Assembly: GCF_036825875.1 (NCBI RefSeq)
Contig: NZ_DAISXK010000004.1
Span: forward strand, 1-64,000
Source: Paucihalobacter sp036825875
GTDB lineage: Bacteria > Bacteroidota > Bacteroidia > Flavobacteriales > Flavobacteriaceae
Length of the DNA stretch: 64,000 nt
Direction: 5' to 3'
Position numbers and translations under genes: made by a program. The notes below the pieces were generated by a model. It was not told where the DNA came from, ran no database searches, and worked only from the letters and a program-made list of their open reading frames with translations. Below, piece after piece: positions 8,291 to 17,268 of this stretch. The first letter of the stretch is position 1; each line of letters starts with the position of its first letter.

Positions 8291-9454
8291 TTAAAATTGT
8301 AATGCCTGTTCTAAATCACTTATAATATCATCGGGATGTTCTAAACCCACCGAAATACGCACCATTCCTGGAGAAATACCAGCTTCTTGGCGTTCCTCTT
8401 CCGTTAATTTTGCATGCGTTGTGGATGCTGGATGCGTTACTATGGTTCTGGTATCACCCAGATTTGCTGAAAGGGATAATAATTTTATTGAATTTAAAAA
8501 TTCACGTCCCGCTTCTACTCCACCAATAATCTCGAAAGCAACCACATTCCCGCCAAGTTTCATTTGTTTTTTTGCCAATTCGTGTTGCGCATGAGATTTT
8601 AAAAATGGATATTTTACAAATTTAACTTTTTTATGCGTTTCTAAAAACTGCGCCACTTTCAGTGCATTTTCGCAATGCCTATCTACTCTAACCGCCAAGG
8701 TTTCTAGACTCTTGGATAAAATCCATGCATTAAACGGCGAGAGTGCCGGACCAGTATTTCTTGCAAACAAATATATTTTCTGAATTAATTCAGCTTTACC
8801 AACGGTGATGCCGCCAAGCACACGACCTTGACCATCAATTAATTTGGTAGCTGAGTGAATTACCAAATCGGCACCAAACTTTATAGGCTGCTGTAAATAA
8901 GGTGTTGCAAAACAATTATCAATAATTAGAATGAGTTTGTGCTTTTTAGCAATCTTTCCTAAATACTCTAAATCAAGTATATCTACGGCTGGATTGGTTG
9001 GACTTTCAGCATAAATAACCTTGGTGTTAGGCTGAATTAATGTTTCTATCGATTCAGGTTCGTTAACTTTAAAATAGCTTGTGTTGATATTCCACTTTGG
9101 AAAAATAGTTTTGTACATGCTTTGTGTAGAACCAAAAACACTGCTCGAAGACAGAATATGATCGCCCGAATTTAAAAGTGCTGCAAAGGTTGAAAACACT
9201 GCTGCCATTCCCGATGCAAACGCAAAACCACTTTCGGCACCTTCCATAGCACAAATTTTCTCGATAAATTCTGAAGTGTTTGGATTGGAATAACGGCTGT
9301 AAACATTGCGGTCTTTTTCATCAGCAAAAGAAGCGCGCATATCTTCAGCATCCTCAAACACATAACTAGAAGTTAGGTATAATGGATTTGAATGTTCTAG
9401 AAATTTAGAACGTTCAATTTGGGTTCTTATAGCATTGGTTTCAAATTTTTTCAA
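8291..9454 (-). CDS. metZ: Trans-sulfuration family enzyme, O-succinylhomoserine sulfhydrylase type
   Basis: This 387-residue protein belongs to the Cys/Met-metabolism PLP family. The PLP lysine is K204 in HSATKLIDGQGRVLGG, and YSRYSNPNT and ASGMAAVFST bind the cofactor phosphate. The overall pattern, including SRYSNPNTSEFIEKICAMEGAE and THPASTTHAKL, resembles MetZ, which makes homocysteine from O-acylhomoserine and sulfide. A cystathionine gamma-synthase or gamma-lyase role is the alternative and cannot be excluded by sequence. It lies between metX and the metH genes in the SAM-controlled operon, and a second sulfhydrylase (metY) is encoded two genes upstream. Confidence 0.8.
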   Translation of the reverse strand: MKKFETNAIRTQIERSKFLEHSNPLYLTSSYVFEDAEDMRASFADEKDRNVYSRYSNPNTSEFIEKICAMEGAESGFAFASGMAAVFSTFAALLNSGDHILSSSSVFGSTQSMYKTIFPKWNINTSYFKVNEPESIETLIQPNTKVIYAESPTNPAVDILDLEYLGKIAKKHKLILIIDNCFATPYLQQPIKFGADLVIHSATKLIDGQGRVLGGITVGKAELIQKIYLFARNTGPALSPFNAWILSKSLETLAVRVDRHCENALKVAQFLETHKKVKFVKYPFLKSHAQHELAKKQMKLGGNVVAFEIIGGVEAGREFLNSIKLLSLSANLGDTRTIVTHPASTTHAKLTEEERQEAGISPGMVRISVGLEHPDDIISDLEQALQF

Positions 9455-9498
9455 ACTGGTTTTCTCGTTATTTCGTTTTTACTGTTTCGATACAAATA

Positions 9499-10515
9499 TT
9501 ATAAACTTGCAAAACTTCTTTTGCCGTCTTTAGTTAGTGTTTTTTTTTGAGGCTGAAAAATTGGAATTAAAAACTTAGACAATTGATCAAAAGCCATTAA
9601 AAACGCATCATGGCCATGAATTGATTTTATTTCGAAAATGCTCACATCTTCCTTAACCGATTTCAGTTCCACATAGGTTTCCCAGCACTCATCAGATTTA
9701 AATAGCAAGTCCGAATTAATTGTCACCAAATGAATATGTGCCGTAATTTTTGATGCTATCTCAGTAAAATTATCACCATTTCTCGTGATATCAATAGTTT
9801 TTAAAAATTGATTCATGAGTTTATAAGCCGATAATTTAAATCGGTCTGTAAGTTTATTACCATGATGATTCAGCCAACTTTCAATATAAAACAGACCGGA
9901 TTCGTGTTGGTTTCTGTTGAATTTTTCACGAAAGGATTCTGGCGTTCTGTACAAAGTCATGGCATGCATGCGTGCATCCGCTAAAGCTGTTTTTGAATGA
10001 TTAAGAATAGCATCTTGAATGTGACAATTTGCGATTAACCAATCCGAAGATTTCCAATGACAAGCAATAGGAATTAAATGCTGACACAATTCTGGCTTTT
10101 GAGCTGCCATTTCCCAAGCAATACCACCACCGACTGAGCCACCAATAATAGCAAATAATTGATGTATTTGTAATTGCTCAAGTGCTGAATTGAATATGGT
10201 AGCGACATCCGACGTAACGTAATCTTTGTAATTATTGATTAACTGATTTTCATCGCCATCGTAACCATTACCAGGAATATTAAAGGCCAAAACTCGGTAG
10301 GTATTGGTGTCAATTACTTTGTGTTCACCAACCAAATCTTGCCACCAACCATCTGGTCCGGTGATATTTGAATTACCTGTTAAAGCATGAATCACCAATA
10401 CTACAGGCGCATCAGAATTCTGATTTCCGAATAGCTGATATGAAATATTAATTTTTATGGTATTGCCATTTGCCAAAGTTACCTCTGGCAAATGGGAATA
10501 AAGAAGTTGATTCAT
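9499..10515 (-). CDS. metX: Homoserine O-acyltransferase (MetX-type alpha/beta hydrolase)
   Basis: This 338-residue alpha/beta-hydrolase activates homoserine by acylation, the first committed step of methionine synthesis. The nucleophile is S127 in IIGGSVGGG, the acid is D269 in TINSDLLF, and the base is H302 in HGHDAFL. VIHALTGNS supplies the oxyanion region. Motifs and order are those of MetX rather than the unrelated MetA. Whether the donor is acetyl- or succinyl-CoA cannot be told from what I can see. No aspartokinase/homoserine dehydrogenase gene is in this operon, although some flavobacteria carry thrA here. Confidence 0.88.
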   Translation of the reverse strand: MNQLLYSHLPEVTLANGNTIKINISYQLFGNQNSDAPVVLVIHALTGNSNITGPDGWWQDLVGEHKVIDTNTYRVLAFNIPGNGYDGDENQLINNYKDYVTSDVATIFNSALEQLQIHQLFAIIGGSVGGGIAWEMAAQKPELCQHLIPIACHWKSSDWLIANCHIQDAILNHSKTALADARMHAMTLYRTPESFREKFNRNQHESGLFYIESWLNHHGNKLTDRFKLSAYKLMNQFLKTIDITRNGDNFTEIASKITAHIHLVTINSDLLFKSDECWETYVELKSVKEDVSIFEIKSIHGHDAFLMAFDQLSKFLIPIFQPQKKTLTKDGKRSFASL

Positions 10516-10552
10516 AACCGTTTTTATTAGCCTTAAATAGACAATTCCTTAT

Positions 10553-11845
10553 TTAAATTAATTGCTTGGTTTTTACCGTCGCGAATGCTTCTTTTAAATC
10601 GGATTTTAAATCTTCAATATTTTCAATACCAACCGATAATCTGATTAAATCTTTGCTAACACCGGTTAACAATTGCGCTTCGTCACTCAATTGCTGGTGC
10701 GTGGTACTCGCTGGATGAATAATTAAGGATTTGGTATCGCCAATATTGGCTAATAATGAAAACAATTTAGTACTGTCAACTATTTTTTTCGCTGCCTCGA
10801 AACCACCTTTTGCTCCAAAAGTCACAATACCACTTTGGCCTTCTGGTAAATACTTTTCGGCTAAGGTTTTATATTTACTTGATTTTAATCCTGGATAATT
10901 AACCCATTCCACTTCTTCTTGTTTTTCTAACCATTCTGCCAGTTGCAAGGCGTTTTCGCTGTGTTTTTTAATGCGAAGTTCTAAAGTTTCCAATCCTTGA
11001 ATAATTTGCCATGCATTAAACGGACTTAACGCACCTCCGTAATCTCTTAAACCTTCAATTCTTACTTTAGCAATAAAAGCTGCTTCTTCTAAAGCTTCGC
11101 TGTAAACTAAACCGTGGTAGCCAGCTGAAGGCTCAGTGAATTCTGGAAACTTTCCGTTCGTCCAGTCAAAAGTACCTGCATCTATTATAACGCCACCAAG
11201 TGCGGTGCCATTGCCGTTGATGTACTTTGTGAGTGAATGGATTACAATGTTTGCTCCGTGTTCAATAGGATTTAACAAATAAGGTGTAGCCACCGTGTTA
11301 TCAACAATAAAAGGCACTTTAAACGACTTGGCTTGTTTTGCTATGGCCTCGATATCTAAAACATCTAATTTTGGATTTCCAACCGATTCAATGTAAAAAG
11401 CTCTCGTATTTTCTTGGGCTGCTTTTGCAAAATTTTCAGGATTTGAAGGATCTACAAAAGTGGTTGTGATACCATGTCTGGGCAAGGTAACACTCAACAA
11501 ATTATAAGTGCCTCCATACAAACTGTTTGACGCTACAATGTGGTCGCCAGCTTTTAACAAGGTTAAAAAAGTAGTTGCGGTCGCAGCTGTTCCCGACGCA
11601 GTTACCACGGCTGCAATACCACCTTCTAAGGCTGCTAATCTTTGTTCGAGAACATCGTTTGTTGGATTGTTAATTCTGGTATAAATGTTACCAGTTTCGG
11701 CTAGCGAGAATAAATTGGCTGCGTGATCTGTATTGTTAAATACGTAAGCAGTAGATTGGTAAATTGGCACCGCTCTTGTGCCACCATTTTTTTGAACATC
11801 GTGTCCAGCATGCAACGCTTTGGTTGCGAATTTTTGTGTACTCAT
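10553..11845 (-). CDS. metY: O-acetylhomoserine sulfhydrylase
   Basis: This 430-residue PLP enzyme is the first gene of the methionine operon. The N-terminus FATKALHAGHDVQKNGGTRAVPIYQSTAY and the PLP lysine K207 in HSLTKYINGNGTALGG are characteristic of the MetY branch, which condenses O-acetylhomoserine with sulfide to give homocysteine. The length (about 430) is longer than MetB/MetZ (about 390), also pointing to MetY. It is preceded by a SAM-I riboswitch and an expression-platform hairpin, so it and the genes behind it should be switched off when SAM is abundant. Confidence 0.9.
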   Translation of the reverse strand: MSTQKFATKALHAGHDVQKNGGTRAVPIYQSTAYVFNNTDHAANLFSLAETGNIYTRINNPTNDVLEQRLAALEGGIAAVVTASGTAATATTFLTLLKAGDHIVASNSLYGGTYNLLSVTLPRHGITTTFVDPSNPENFAKAAQENTRAFYIESVGNPKLDVLDIEAIAKQAKSFKVPFIVDNTVATPYLLNPIEHGANIVIHSLTKYINGNGTALGGVIIDAGTFDWTNGKFPEFTEPSAGYHGLVYSEALEEAAFIAKVRIEGLRDYGGALSPFNAWQIIQGLETLELRIKKHSENALQLAEWLEKQEEVEWVNYPGLKSSKYKTLAEKYLPEGQSGIVTFGAKGGFEAAKKIVDSTKLFSLLANIGDTKSLIIHPASTTHQQLSDEAQLLTGVSKDLIRLSVGIENIEDLKSDLKEAFATVKTKQLI

Positions 11846-11932
11846 TTTTCTAATTTTTTTTGAGTTAATAAATAATTAAATCAAACAAGCCAAATAAGTC
11901 AATTGTTTGACCTACTTGTTAGAAAAATGTTA

Positions 11933-11966
11933 TTAAGAAAAATATCGATATGCAGAAAGCATATCG
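11933..11966 (-). terminator. Expression-platform hairpin of the SAM-I riboswitch
   Basis: On the minus strand an 8-bp perfect stem (CGATATGC / GCATATCG) with a 5-nt loop lies at 11966-11946. It is followed by a U-rich stretch at 11945-11933. It sits just downstream of the riboswitch aptamer and about 90 nt before the metY start, the usual position of a SAM-responsive terminator. The U run is interrupted, so termination strength is uncertain. Confidence 0.65.
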
Positions 11967-11972
11967 CTTGAG

Positions 11973-12092
11973 TTATCTATCCAACTATCACAATAAATGA
12001 ATTGTGTTGTCGGGTAGAATTTAGCACCTTCTTTATTGCTAAAGGGTTGCTAAGGCTTCAACGGGTCTATTCCCTCCGCCTTTCTTGATAAC
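11973..12092 (-). promoter_or_regulatory. SAM-I (S-box) riboswitch
   Basis: The minus strand shows the full S-box order. The closing stem is TTATCAAG with GATAGATAA. The conserved core runs GGCGGAGGGAATAGACCCG, TGAAGCCTTAGCAACC, then GGTGCTAAATTCTACC. After that comes a variable hairpin (CACAATTCATTGTG) before the closing strand. These are the invariant blocks of the SAM-I aptamer, including the GGA, TGAAgCC and GCAACC elements. It lies in the 310-bp gap between the unknown gene at 12156 and metY, and would repress the whole methionine operon when SAM is high. A weak promoter candidate (AATATTTG box, 12123-12130) lies just upstream. Confidence 0.93.
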
Positions 12093-12155
12093 ATTTCAGT
12101 AAGTGTTTGAACTTTGTGAATGCAAATATTCAATCATAAAAAGTTAAAAACAAAA

Positions 12156-13724
12156 TTAATTGGCTATTTTTTTATTAGAAATTTCAATTTCAGCTAAATA
12201 TTTGTTTCTTATCACCTGATCTACGGGTATATTATGAATTCTGCTTTCTAACCATGAAATGATATCTAAATACAAAAATGCACGACGCTCATACGGATCG
12301 TTTTCAAATTGCTTTAATTTTTTGTGTAAATCAATAAACGCTTTTTTAATGTTTTGAGGGTATAAGTCTTGTAAGCTTTTGATAAAATTTATCATTTCAT
12401 TTTGTACTTCATTGAGTTCATCCATTTTAATTAAAAACTTGTAAGTTTCTCTCAATAAAACATCAAAATTATAATCGAGTCCAGCTTCGTAATGTGCAAA
12501 TAAATTGAGAACGCGCGAAAAGCACATTAAATCTTCGCGCATTGATAAGGATTTGTTTGAAATAATTTTATCCAAATAAAAAATGCAAAGCTTGTAATTT
12601 CCAACTCCAAAATAAAGACTGGCGATTTTATAGTAAAATACCATAACGTGATGCTCATCAATCCTGTTTTTGAAACGGTCGAGTCCTTTTAAAATACCAT
12701 CAACTTCATGCAATCCTTCGGAAAACCTACCTTGCATAAAATACAAATTTAAGCGGTTGGTTTTAAGATACATAAAACTAAGCCCTTCAATATTATCATC
12801 TTTAGGAAATGCTTTATCGCTGGTTTTGAGTTCAAAATTTAGTAAGGCAGCTTCGTATCGTTTGTGATCTCGCACGAAAAAAAGTGCTTCTAATAGGTAT
12901 TGGTTTCCTTTTAAAAAAGAAACAGGATTCAGGCCAATCATTTGTGGATACTCATTAAATAAATCTACCCATTTTTTCGAATATTTGAAACACGCAGTGA
13001 AATCTTGAATTAAAAAATTATACCACAAATTGGCATTGTAAAGCCATAATTTTTCTCTAAAACCAATAGATTGAATGTCTAATTTTGGTAACTGATTATA
13101 AAAATAGGTTGAGATTTCTTTCTTTTCATTGTCGTTTTTAACGTATCCAGATTTTAGAATAATACTGTATAGCTGAAGTGATAAGTTTGAAAGCTTACTA
13201 GCCAAAACATTCAACTTACTCAAACGCTCTGCCTCGGCGATTAAAGTGTCCGCTCTATTTGAAATACTTCTAGTAATATATTGCGATTCAATTATTTTTT
13301 CTAATTCTACAATCTCATAAGCAAGATTTTTTTCTTCATGATTGAAGGCAATTTCCTTCGATTTATCTAAAACCTTGAGACTTTGCTTGTACAAACCTTT
13401 GTGATACAAGATAGATGCAAAATCCAACTGCTCACGAATTTGTGAGCGAATATTTTGATGAAAAGGATTTAACTTTAAACTAATTAAAATTTGTTTGTAT
13501 AAATGTGCTTTTACATTGGCTAGTTGTTGTTTTTTTACGAGCCCAGTTTTTAAAATTTCCTTTTCGTTATATGTCGTGGCCTTGTCTAACAGATTGAATA
13601 AATTTAAAAACTTGGAGTCAGCATTGCCTCCTAATCTACCAACATATAACTTAAATTGACGCTTTTCGGATTTGGTAAGCGACTTAATAAGTAAAAATAA
13701 ATTATCCTTTTCTTCCTTTGTCAT
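12156..13724 (-). CDS. Uncharacterised helical-repeat protein
   Basis: I do not recognise a named family for this 522-residue protein. It has no signal peptide or membrane segment and is rich in Lys, Glu, Leu and Tyr. The middle has alpha-helical pair patterns such as YHKGLYKQSLKVLDKSKEIA, YYKIASLYFGVGNYKLCIFYLDKII and MYLKTNRLNLYFMQGRFSEGL. These look like TPR-type repeats, so a cytoplasmic scaffold or regulator is the best guess. The N-terminus (MTKEEKDNLFLLIKSLTKSEKRQFKLYVG) resembles a conserved Bacteroidota hypothetical protein start. It is divergent from leuA with 147 bp between them, and its 3' end lies next to the SAM-I riboswitch of the methionine operon. Confidence 0.6.
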   Translation of the reverse strand: MTKEEKDNLFLLIKSLTKSEKRQFKLYVGRLGGNADSKFLNLFNLLDKATTYNEKEILKTGLVKKQQLANVKAHLYKQILISLKLNPFHQNIRSQIREQLDFASILYHKGLYKQSLKVLDKSKEIAFNHEEKNLAYEIVELEKIIESQYITRSISNRADTLIAEAERLSKLNVLASKLSNLSLQLYSIILKSGYVKNDNEKKEISTYFYNQLPKLDIQSIGFREKLWLYNANLWYNFLIQDFTACFKYSKKWVDLFNEYPQMIGLNPVSFLKGNQYLLEALFFVRDHKRYEAALLNFELKTSDKAFPKDDNIEGLSFMYLKTNRLNLYFMQGRFSEGLHEVDGILKGLDRFKNRIDEHHVMVFYYKIASLYFGVGNYKLCIFYLDKIISNKSLSMREDLMCFSRVLNLFAHYEAGLDYNFDVLLRETYKFLIKMDELNEVQNEMINFIKSLQDLYPQNIKKAFIDLHKKLKQFENDPYERRAFLYLDIISWLESRIHNIPVDQVIRNKYLAEIEISNKKIAN

Positions 13725-13871
13725 CGACTAAAATTTTTTATATAGATCTGATTACTATATGCTTTCAAAAGATATTATGAGTTGAACATCGTAAAGTTGA
13801 CTGAATGTAGCAAGCCTTAGACAAATCGAAAATATAACTTAGCAAATTAATAGAAAAATATCTTTAGATAA

Positions 13872-15047
13872 ATGTCTGATAATAAAATTCAAATTTTCGA
13901 CACAACCCTAAGAGACGGAGAACAAGTGCCTGGTTGTAAGTTAAATGCCAATCAAAAAGTAATTATTGCCAAGCAACTTGATATTTTGGGTGTTGATGTT
14001 ATTGAAGCGGGTTTTCCAGTTTCTAGTCCAGGTGATTTTAAATCGGTGGAAGCCATTGCTAAAATAATTCAAAATGCTACCGTTTGCGGGCTCACACGTG
14101 CCGTTGAAAACGATATAAAGGTAGCAGCAGAAGCATTGAAATATGCAAGAAAACCAAGAATTCACACTGGGATTGGCACATCAGATTCGCATATCAAATA
14201 CAAATTTAATTCCAATAAAGAAGCCATTATACAGCGCGCATTTGATGCGGTGAAATTCGCCAAAACATTTGTTGAAGACGTAGAGTTTTATGCCGAAGAT
14301 GCTGGCCGAACAGACAATGAATATTTGGCACGTGTTTGCGAAGCCGCAATAAAAGCTGGCGCTACTGTTTTGAATATTCCAGACACAACTGGTTATTGTT
14401 TACCAAGTGAATATGGTGCCAAAATGAAATACCTAAAAGAAAATGTAAAAGGTATTGAAAAGGCGATTTTATCTTGTCATTGCCACAACGACTTAGGCTT
14501 GGCCACTGCCAACTCTATTGAAGGCGTTATTAATGGTGCCAGACAAATAGAATGTACCATAAATGGGATTGGTGAACGCGCTGGAAACACCGCTTTAGAA
14601 GAAGTGGTTATGATTTTAAAACAACATCCTTATCTCAATTTAGACACCAATATCAATACCCAATATCTTTATGGGATTAGCCAATTAGTGTCGGATAGTA
14701 TGGGTATTTACACGCAGCCTAACAAAGCGATTGTAGGAGCGAATGCCTTTGCGCATAGCTCTGGAATTCATCAAGATGGTGTGATTAAAAATCGTGCAAC
14801 CTACGAGATCATAGACCCAAAAGATGTGGGTGTTACCGAATCGGCAATCGTGCTCACTGCCAGAAGCGGTAGAGCAGCTTTAGCCTACAGAGCTAAAAAT
14901 ATTGGCTACGAATTAACCAAGTTACAATTAGACGATGTGTATATTAATTTTCTGAATTTTGCAGATCATAAAAAAGAAATTAATGATGATGATATTCACC
15001 AAATAATTGAAACCAGTAAAGTTTATAATGAAATAATCTCAGCTTAA
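13872..15047 (+). CDS. leuA: 2-Isopropylmalate synthase (short form)
   Basis: This 391-residue protein is the condensing enzyme of leucine synthesis (2-oxoisovalerate plus acetyl-CoA). The N-terminal IFDTTLRDGEQVPG motif holds the metal-binding Asp and catalytic Arg. LSCHCHNDLGLATANS supplies the metal-binding His pair, and NGIGERAGNTALEEV follows. AHSSGIHQDGVIK is present near 300. At 391 residues it lacks the C-terminal leucine-binding regulatory domain of full-length LeuA (about 510), so allosteric feedback by leucine through that domain is not expected. Homocitrate or citramalate synthase would look similar, but the leuCDB neighbours settle the assignment. Confidence 0.9.
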   Translation: MSDNKIQIFDTTLRDGEQVPGCKLNANQKVIIAKQLDILGVDVIEAGFPVSSPGDFKSVEAIAKIIQNATVCGLTRAVENDIKVAAEALKYARKPRIHTGIGTSDSHIKYKFNSNKEAIIQRAFDAVKFAKTFVEDVEFYAEDAGRTDNEYLARVCEAAIKAGATVLNIPDTTGYCLPSEYGAKMKYLKENVKGIEKAILSCHCHNDLGLATANSIEGVINGARQIECTINGIGERAGNTALEEVVMILKQHPYLNLDTNINTQYLYGISQLVSDSMGIYTQPNKAIVGANAFAHSSGIHQDGVIKNRATYEIIDPKDVGVTESAIVLTARSGRAALAYRAKNIGYELTKLQLDDVYINFLNFADHKKEINDDDIHQIIETSKVYNEIISA

Positions 15048-15056
15048 ATTTTTTAA

Positions 15057-16439
15057 ATGAAAAAAACATTGTTCGATAAGGTTTGGGATGCACACGTGGT
15101 TACCGGTATAGAAAATGGCCCACAGGTGTTGTATATAGACCAACATTTAATACATGAAGTTACCAGTCCGCAGGCTTTTAAAGAATTAGAAAACAGAAAT
15201 ATTCCTGTATTTAGGCCAAACCAAGTGGTAGCGACTGCCGATCACAATACGCCTACCATAAATCAACATTTACCAATTAAAGATGTACTGTCTAAAAATC
15301 AACTAAAACAACTGTCAGAAAATTGTAGAAACCACAATATAACCCTATACGAATTAGGACATAAGTACAACGGTATAGTTCATGTTATGGCTCCAGAATT
15401 AGGTATCACACAACCCGGAATGACCATTGTTTGCGGCGATTCGCACACCTCAACCCACGGTGCTTTTGGCAGTATTGCATTTGGCATTGGCACCAGCCAA
15501 GTAGCACAAGTATTTGCAAGTCAGTGTTTACTGTTGTCCAAACCAAAAAGCTTAAGAGTAGTGATTAATGGCAAGTTAAAGAGTGGCGTTCTACCAAAGG
15601 ACGTCATTCTTTATATAATTTCGAAATTGGGGACCAACGCAGGCACAGGTTATTTCTGTGAATATGCGGGAGAGGTGTTTGAAAACATGTCGATGGAAGG
15701 CCGAATGACCGTCTGCAATATGAGTATAGAAATGGGTGCTCGCGGTGGGATGATTGCACCAGACGCCATTACTTTTGAATATATTAAAGGCAGAAAATTT
15801 GCGCCACAAGGCGAGGCATTAGATAAAAAGATTGCTTATTGGAAAACACTTCCAACCGACGACGGTGCTACATTTGATAAAGAATACGTGTTTGATGCTG
15901 CTGATATTGAGCCGATGATTACTTACGGAACCAATCCTGGAATGGGTATTAAAATTACCGAAAATATTCCCACAACCGACGATGCCTCTTTTGAAAAGTC
16001 TTTAGCATATATGAATTTTAAAAAGGGAGAATCGCTCATCAACAAATCCATTAATTACGTTTTTATAGGTAGTTGTACAAATTCTAGAATTGAAGATTTT
16101 AGAGTGGTTGCCGATTACGTAAAAGGCAAACAAAAAGCCAAAAATGTAACCGCATGGTTGGTACCAGGAAGCAAACAAGTTGAAGCATTAATTATTGAAG
16201 AAGGCTTGAAATCTATTTTTGACGATGCCGGTTTTGAATTACGTCAACCCGGATGTAGCGCCTGTTTAGCCATGAACGACGATAAAATACCGCAAGGCGA
16301 ATACTGCGTTTCTACATCCAATAGAAACTTTGAAGGCCGACAAGGTCAAGGGTCTAGAACCATCTTGGCAAGTCCGTTAGTAGCTGCTGCCACCGCAATT
16401 GAAGGTAAAATAATTGATATAACCAAACAGCTTAATTAA
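15057..16439 (+). CDS. leuC: 3-Isopropylmalate dehydratase large subunit
   Basis: This 460-residue aconitase-family subunit isomerises 2- to 3-isopropylmalate with LeuD. It shows MKKTLFDKVWDAHVV at the start and CGDSHTSTHGAFGSIAFGIGTS. The iron-sulfur cysteines are in IGSCTNSRIEDF and RQPGCSACLAMN. The length matches E. coli LeuC (466). It is 9 bp after leuA, and its stop is immediately followed by the leuD start, so the subunits are made from one message. Confidence 0.97.
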   Translation: MKKTLFDKVWDAHVVTGIENGPQVLYIDQHLIHEVTSPQAFKELENRNIPVFRPNQVVATADHNTPTINQHLPIKDVLSKNQLKQLSENCRNHNITLYELGHKYNGIVHVMAPELGITQPGMTIVCGDSHTSTHGAFGSIAFGIGTSQVAQVFASQCLLLSKPKSLRVVINGKLKSGVLPKDVILYIISKLGTNAGTGYFCEYAGEVFENMSMEGRMTVCNMSIEMGARGGMIAPDAITFEYIKGRKFAPQGEALDKKIAYWKTLPTDDGATFDKEYVFDAADIEPMITYGTNPGMGIKITENIPTTDDASFEKSLAYMNFKKGESLINKSINYVFIGSCTNSRIEDFRVVADYVKGKQKAKNVTAWLVPGSKQVEALIIEEGLKSIFDDAGFELRQPGCSACLAMNDDKIPQGEYCVSTSNRNFEGRQGQGSRTILASPLVAAATAIEGKIIDITKQLN

Positions 16440-17030
16440 ATGGAAAAGTTTATAACATTACAATCAACCGCTGTTCCGTTGACCATTGAAAATATAGATA
16501 CTGACCAGATTATTCCCGCGCGTTTTTTAAAAGCAACCAATAGAGAAGGTTTTGGCAACAATGTTTTTAGAGATTGGCGCTACAATAAAGACGGTTCTAA
16601 AAATGAAAGCTTTGTATTAAACAATAATAAATACGCTGGCAAAATATTGGTTGCTGGCGATAATTTTGGCTGTGGATCTAGTCGGGAGCATGCCGCCTGG
16701 GCACTTGCCGATTATGGGTTTAAAGTTATTGTATCTAGTTTTTTTGCTGATATTTTTAAAGGGAATGCCCTTAACAACGGTTTGTTACCAGTACAAGTAT
16801 CAGCGGCATTTTTAAAGGTGCTATTAAGCGAAATCACAGATAATCCCGATACCGTATTAAAAGTAGATTTGGTAGAACAATCCATCTCCATTGAAGGCAC
16901 AAATTTTAAAGAACAATTTGAAATTGATGCTTACAAAAAAACCTGTATGATTAATGGTTATGACGATATCGATTTTTTATTGAGTAAAAAATCCGACATA
17001 GAACGTTTTGAAAAAAACGTGGTGAACTAG
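16440..17030 (+). CDS. leuD: 3-Isopropylmalate dehydratase small subunit
   Basis: This 196-residue protein is the swivelling small subunit that pairs with LeuC. Marks are NIDTDQIIPARFLK near residues 18-31, DNFGCGSSREHAAWAL (substrate-binding Ser/Arg), and FADIFKGNALNNGLLP. It begins at the base after the leuC stop. Its own stop (17028-17030) runs straight into an intergenic repeat that separates it from leuB. Confidence 0.97.
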   Translation: MEKFITLQSTAVPLTIENIDTDQIIPARFLKATNREGFGNNVFRDWRYNKDGSKNESFVLNNNKYAGKILVAGDNFGCGSSREHAAWALADYGFKVIVSSFFADIFKGNALNNGLLPVQVSAAFLKVLLSEITDNPDTVLKVDLVEQSISIEGTNFKEQFEIDAYKKTCMINGYDDIDFLLSKKSDIERFEKNVVN

Positions 17031-17148
17031 CCGAAACCCACTTTAGCGATTGAACGGCCTGTTTGAGCTCTCTACCTAACCATAGTTGGGTAGAAGCGAG
17101 TAGTGAAAGCGCGACCCCCAAGCAAACTTGGGGGTAACGCCCAAACAT
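17031..17148. repeat. Two-hairpin intergenic repeat between leuD and leuB
   Basis: This 118-bp non-coding block starts at the leuD stop and is more G+C-rich than its surroundings. It contains two stems, CTACCTAAC/GTTGGGTAG (near 17080-17101) and ACCCCCAAG/CTTGGGGGT (near 17115-17136). They are separated by AGCGAGTAGTGAAAGCGCG, and the block ends in AACGCCC. On the minus strand it opens GGGCGTTACCC. It resembles the palindromic GGGCGTTACC-type spacers I recall as common between genes in Flavobacteriaceae. No coding frame is convincing. Function is unknown, but the stems could pause or trim the leu message. Confidence 0.55.
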
Positions 17149-17178
17149 AAATTATAATAAAAGAAACATCATCAAAAT

Positions 17179-17237
17179 ATGAAACACCCATGTAAAAACT
17201 TTGCACACAGAGGCTTGATTATCCTAGGGTGTTTCAT
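17179..17237 (+). repeat. Covarying hairpin element upstream of leuB
   Basis: Outer arms ATGAAACACCC (17179-17189) and GGGTGTTTCAT (17227-17237) form a perfect 11-bp stem around a 37-nt loop. TGACC follows the stem, and the leuB ATG lies 31 nt downstream. The same architecture, with compensatory changes in the stem, occurs upstream of proC (25014-25072) and argH (20143-20198), always on the coding strand. The loop is also similar to the proC copy (CACACAG, then GATTAT, then TAGGG). Confidence 0.7.
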
Positions 17238-17268
17238 GTGACCATTGAAAATAAATAAATATAAACAC

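Noticed and set aside
13725..13871. A T-box or leader peptide upstream of leuA
   Set aside because: No T-box sequence, specifier stem or Leu-rich frame could be found.
17179..17241. A 20-codon frame MKHPCKNFAHRGLIILGCFM inside the hairpin upstream of leuB, looking like a leucine/isoleucine leader peptide
   Set aside because: The homologous element upstream of proC breaks the frame after four codons, so the conserved feature is the stem, not a peptide.
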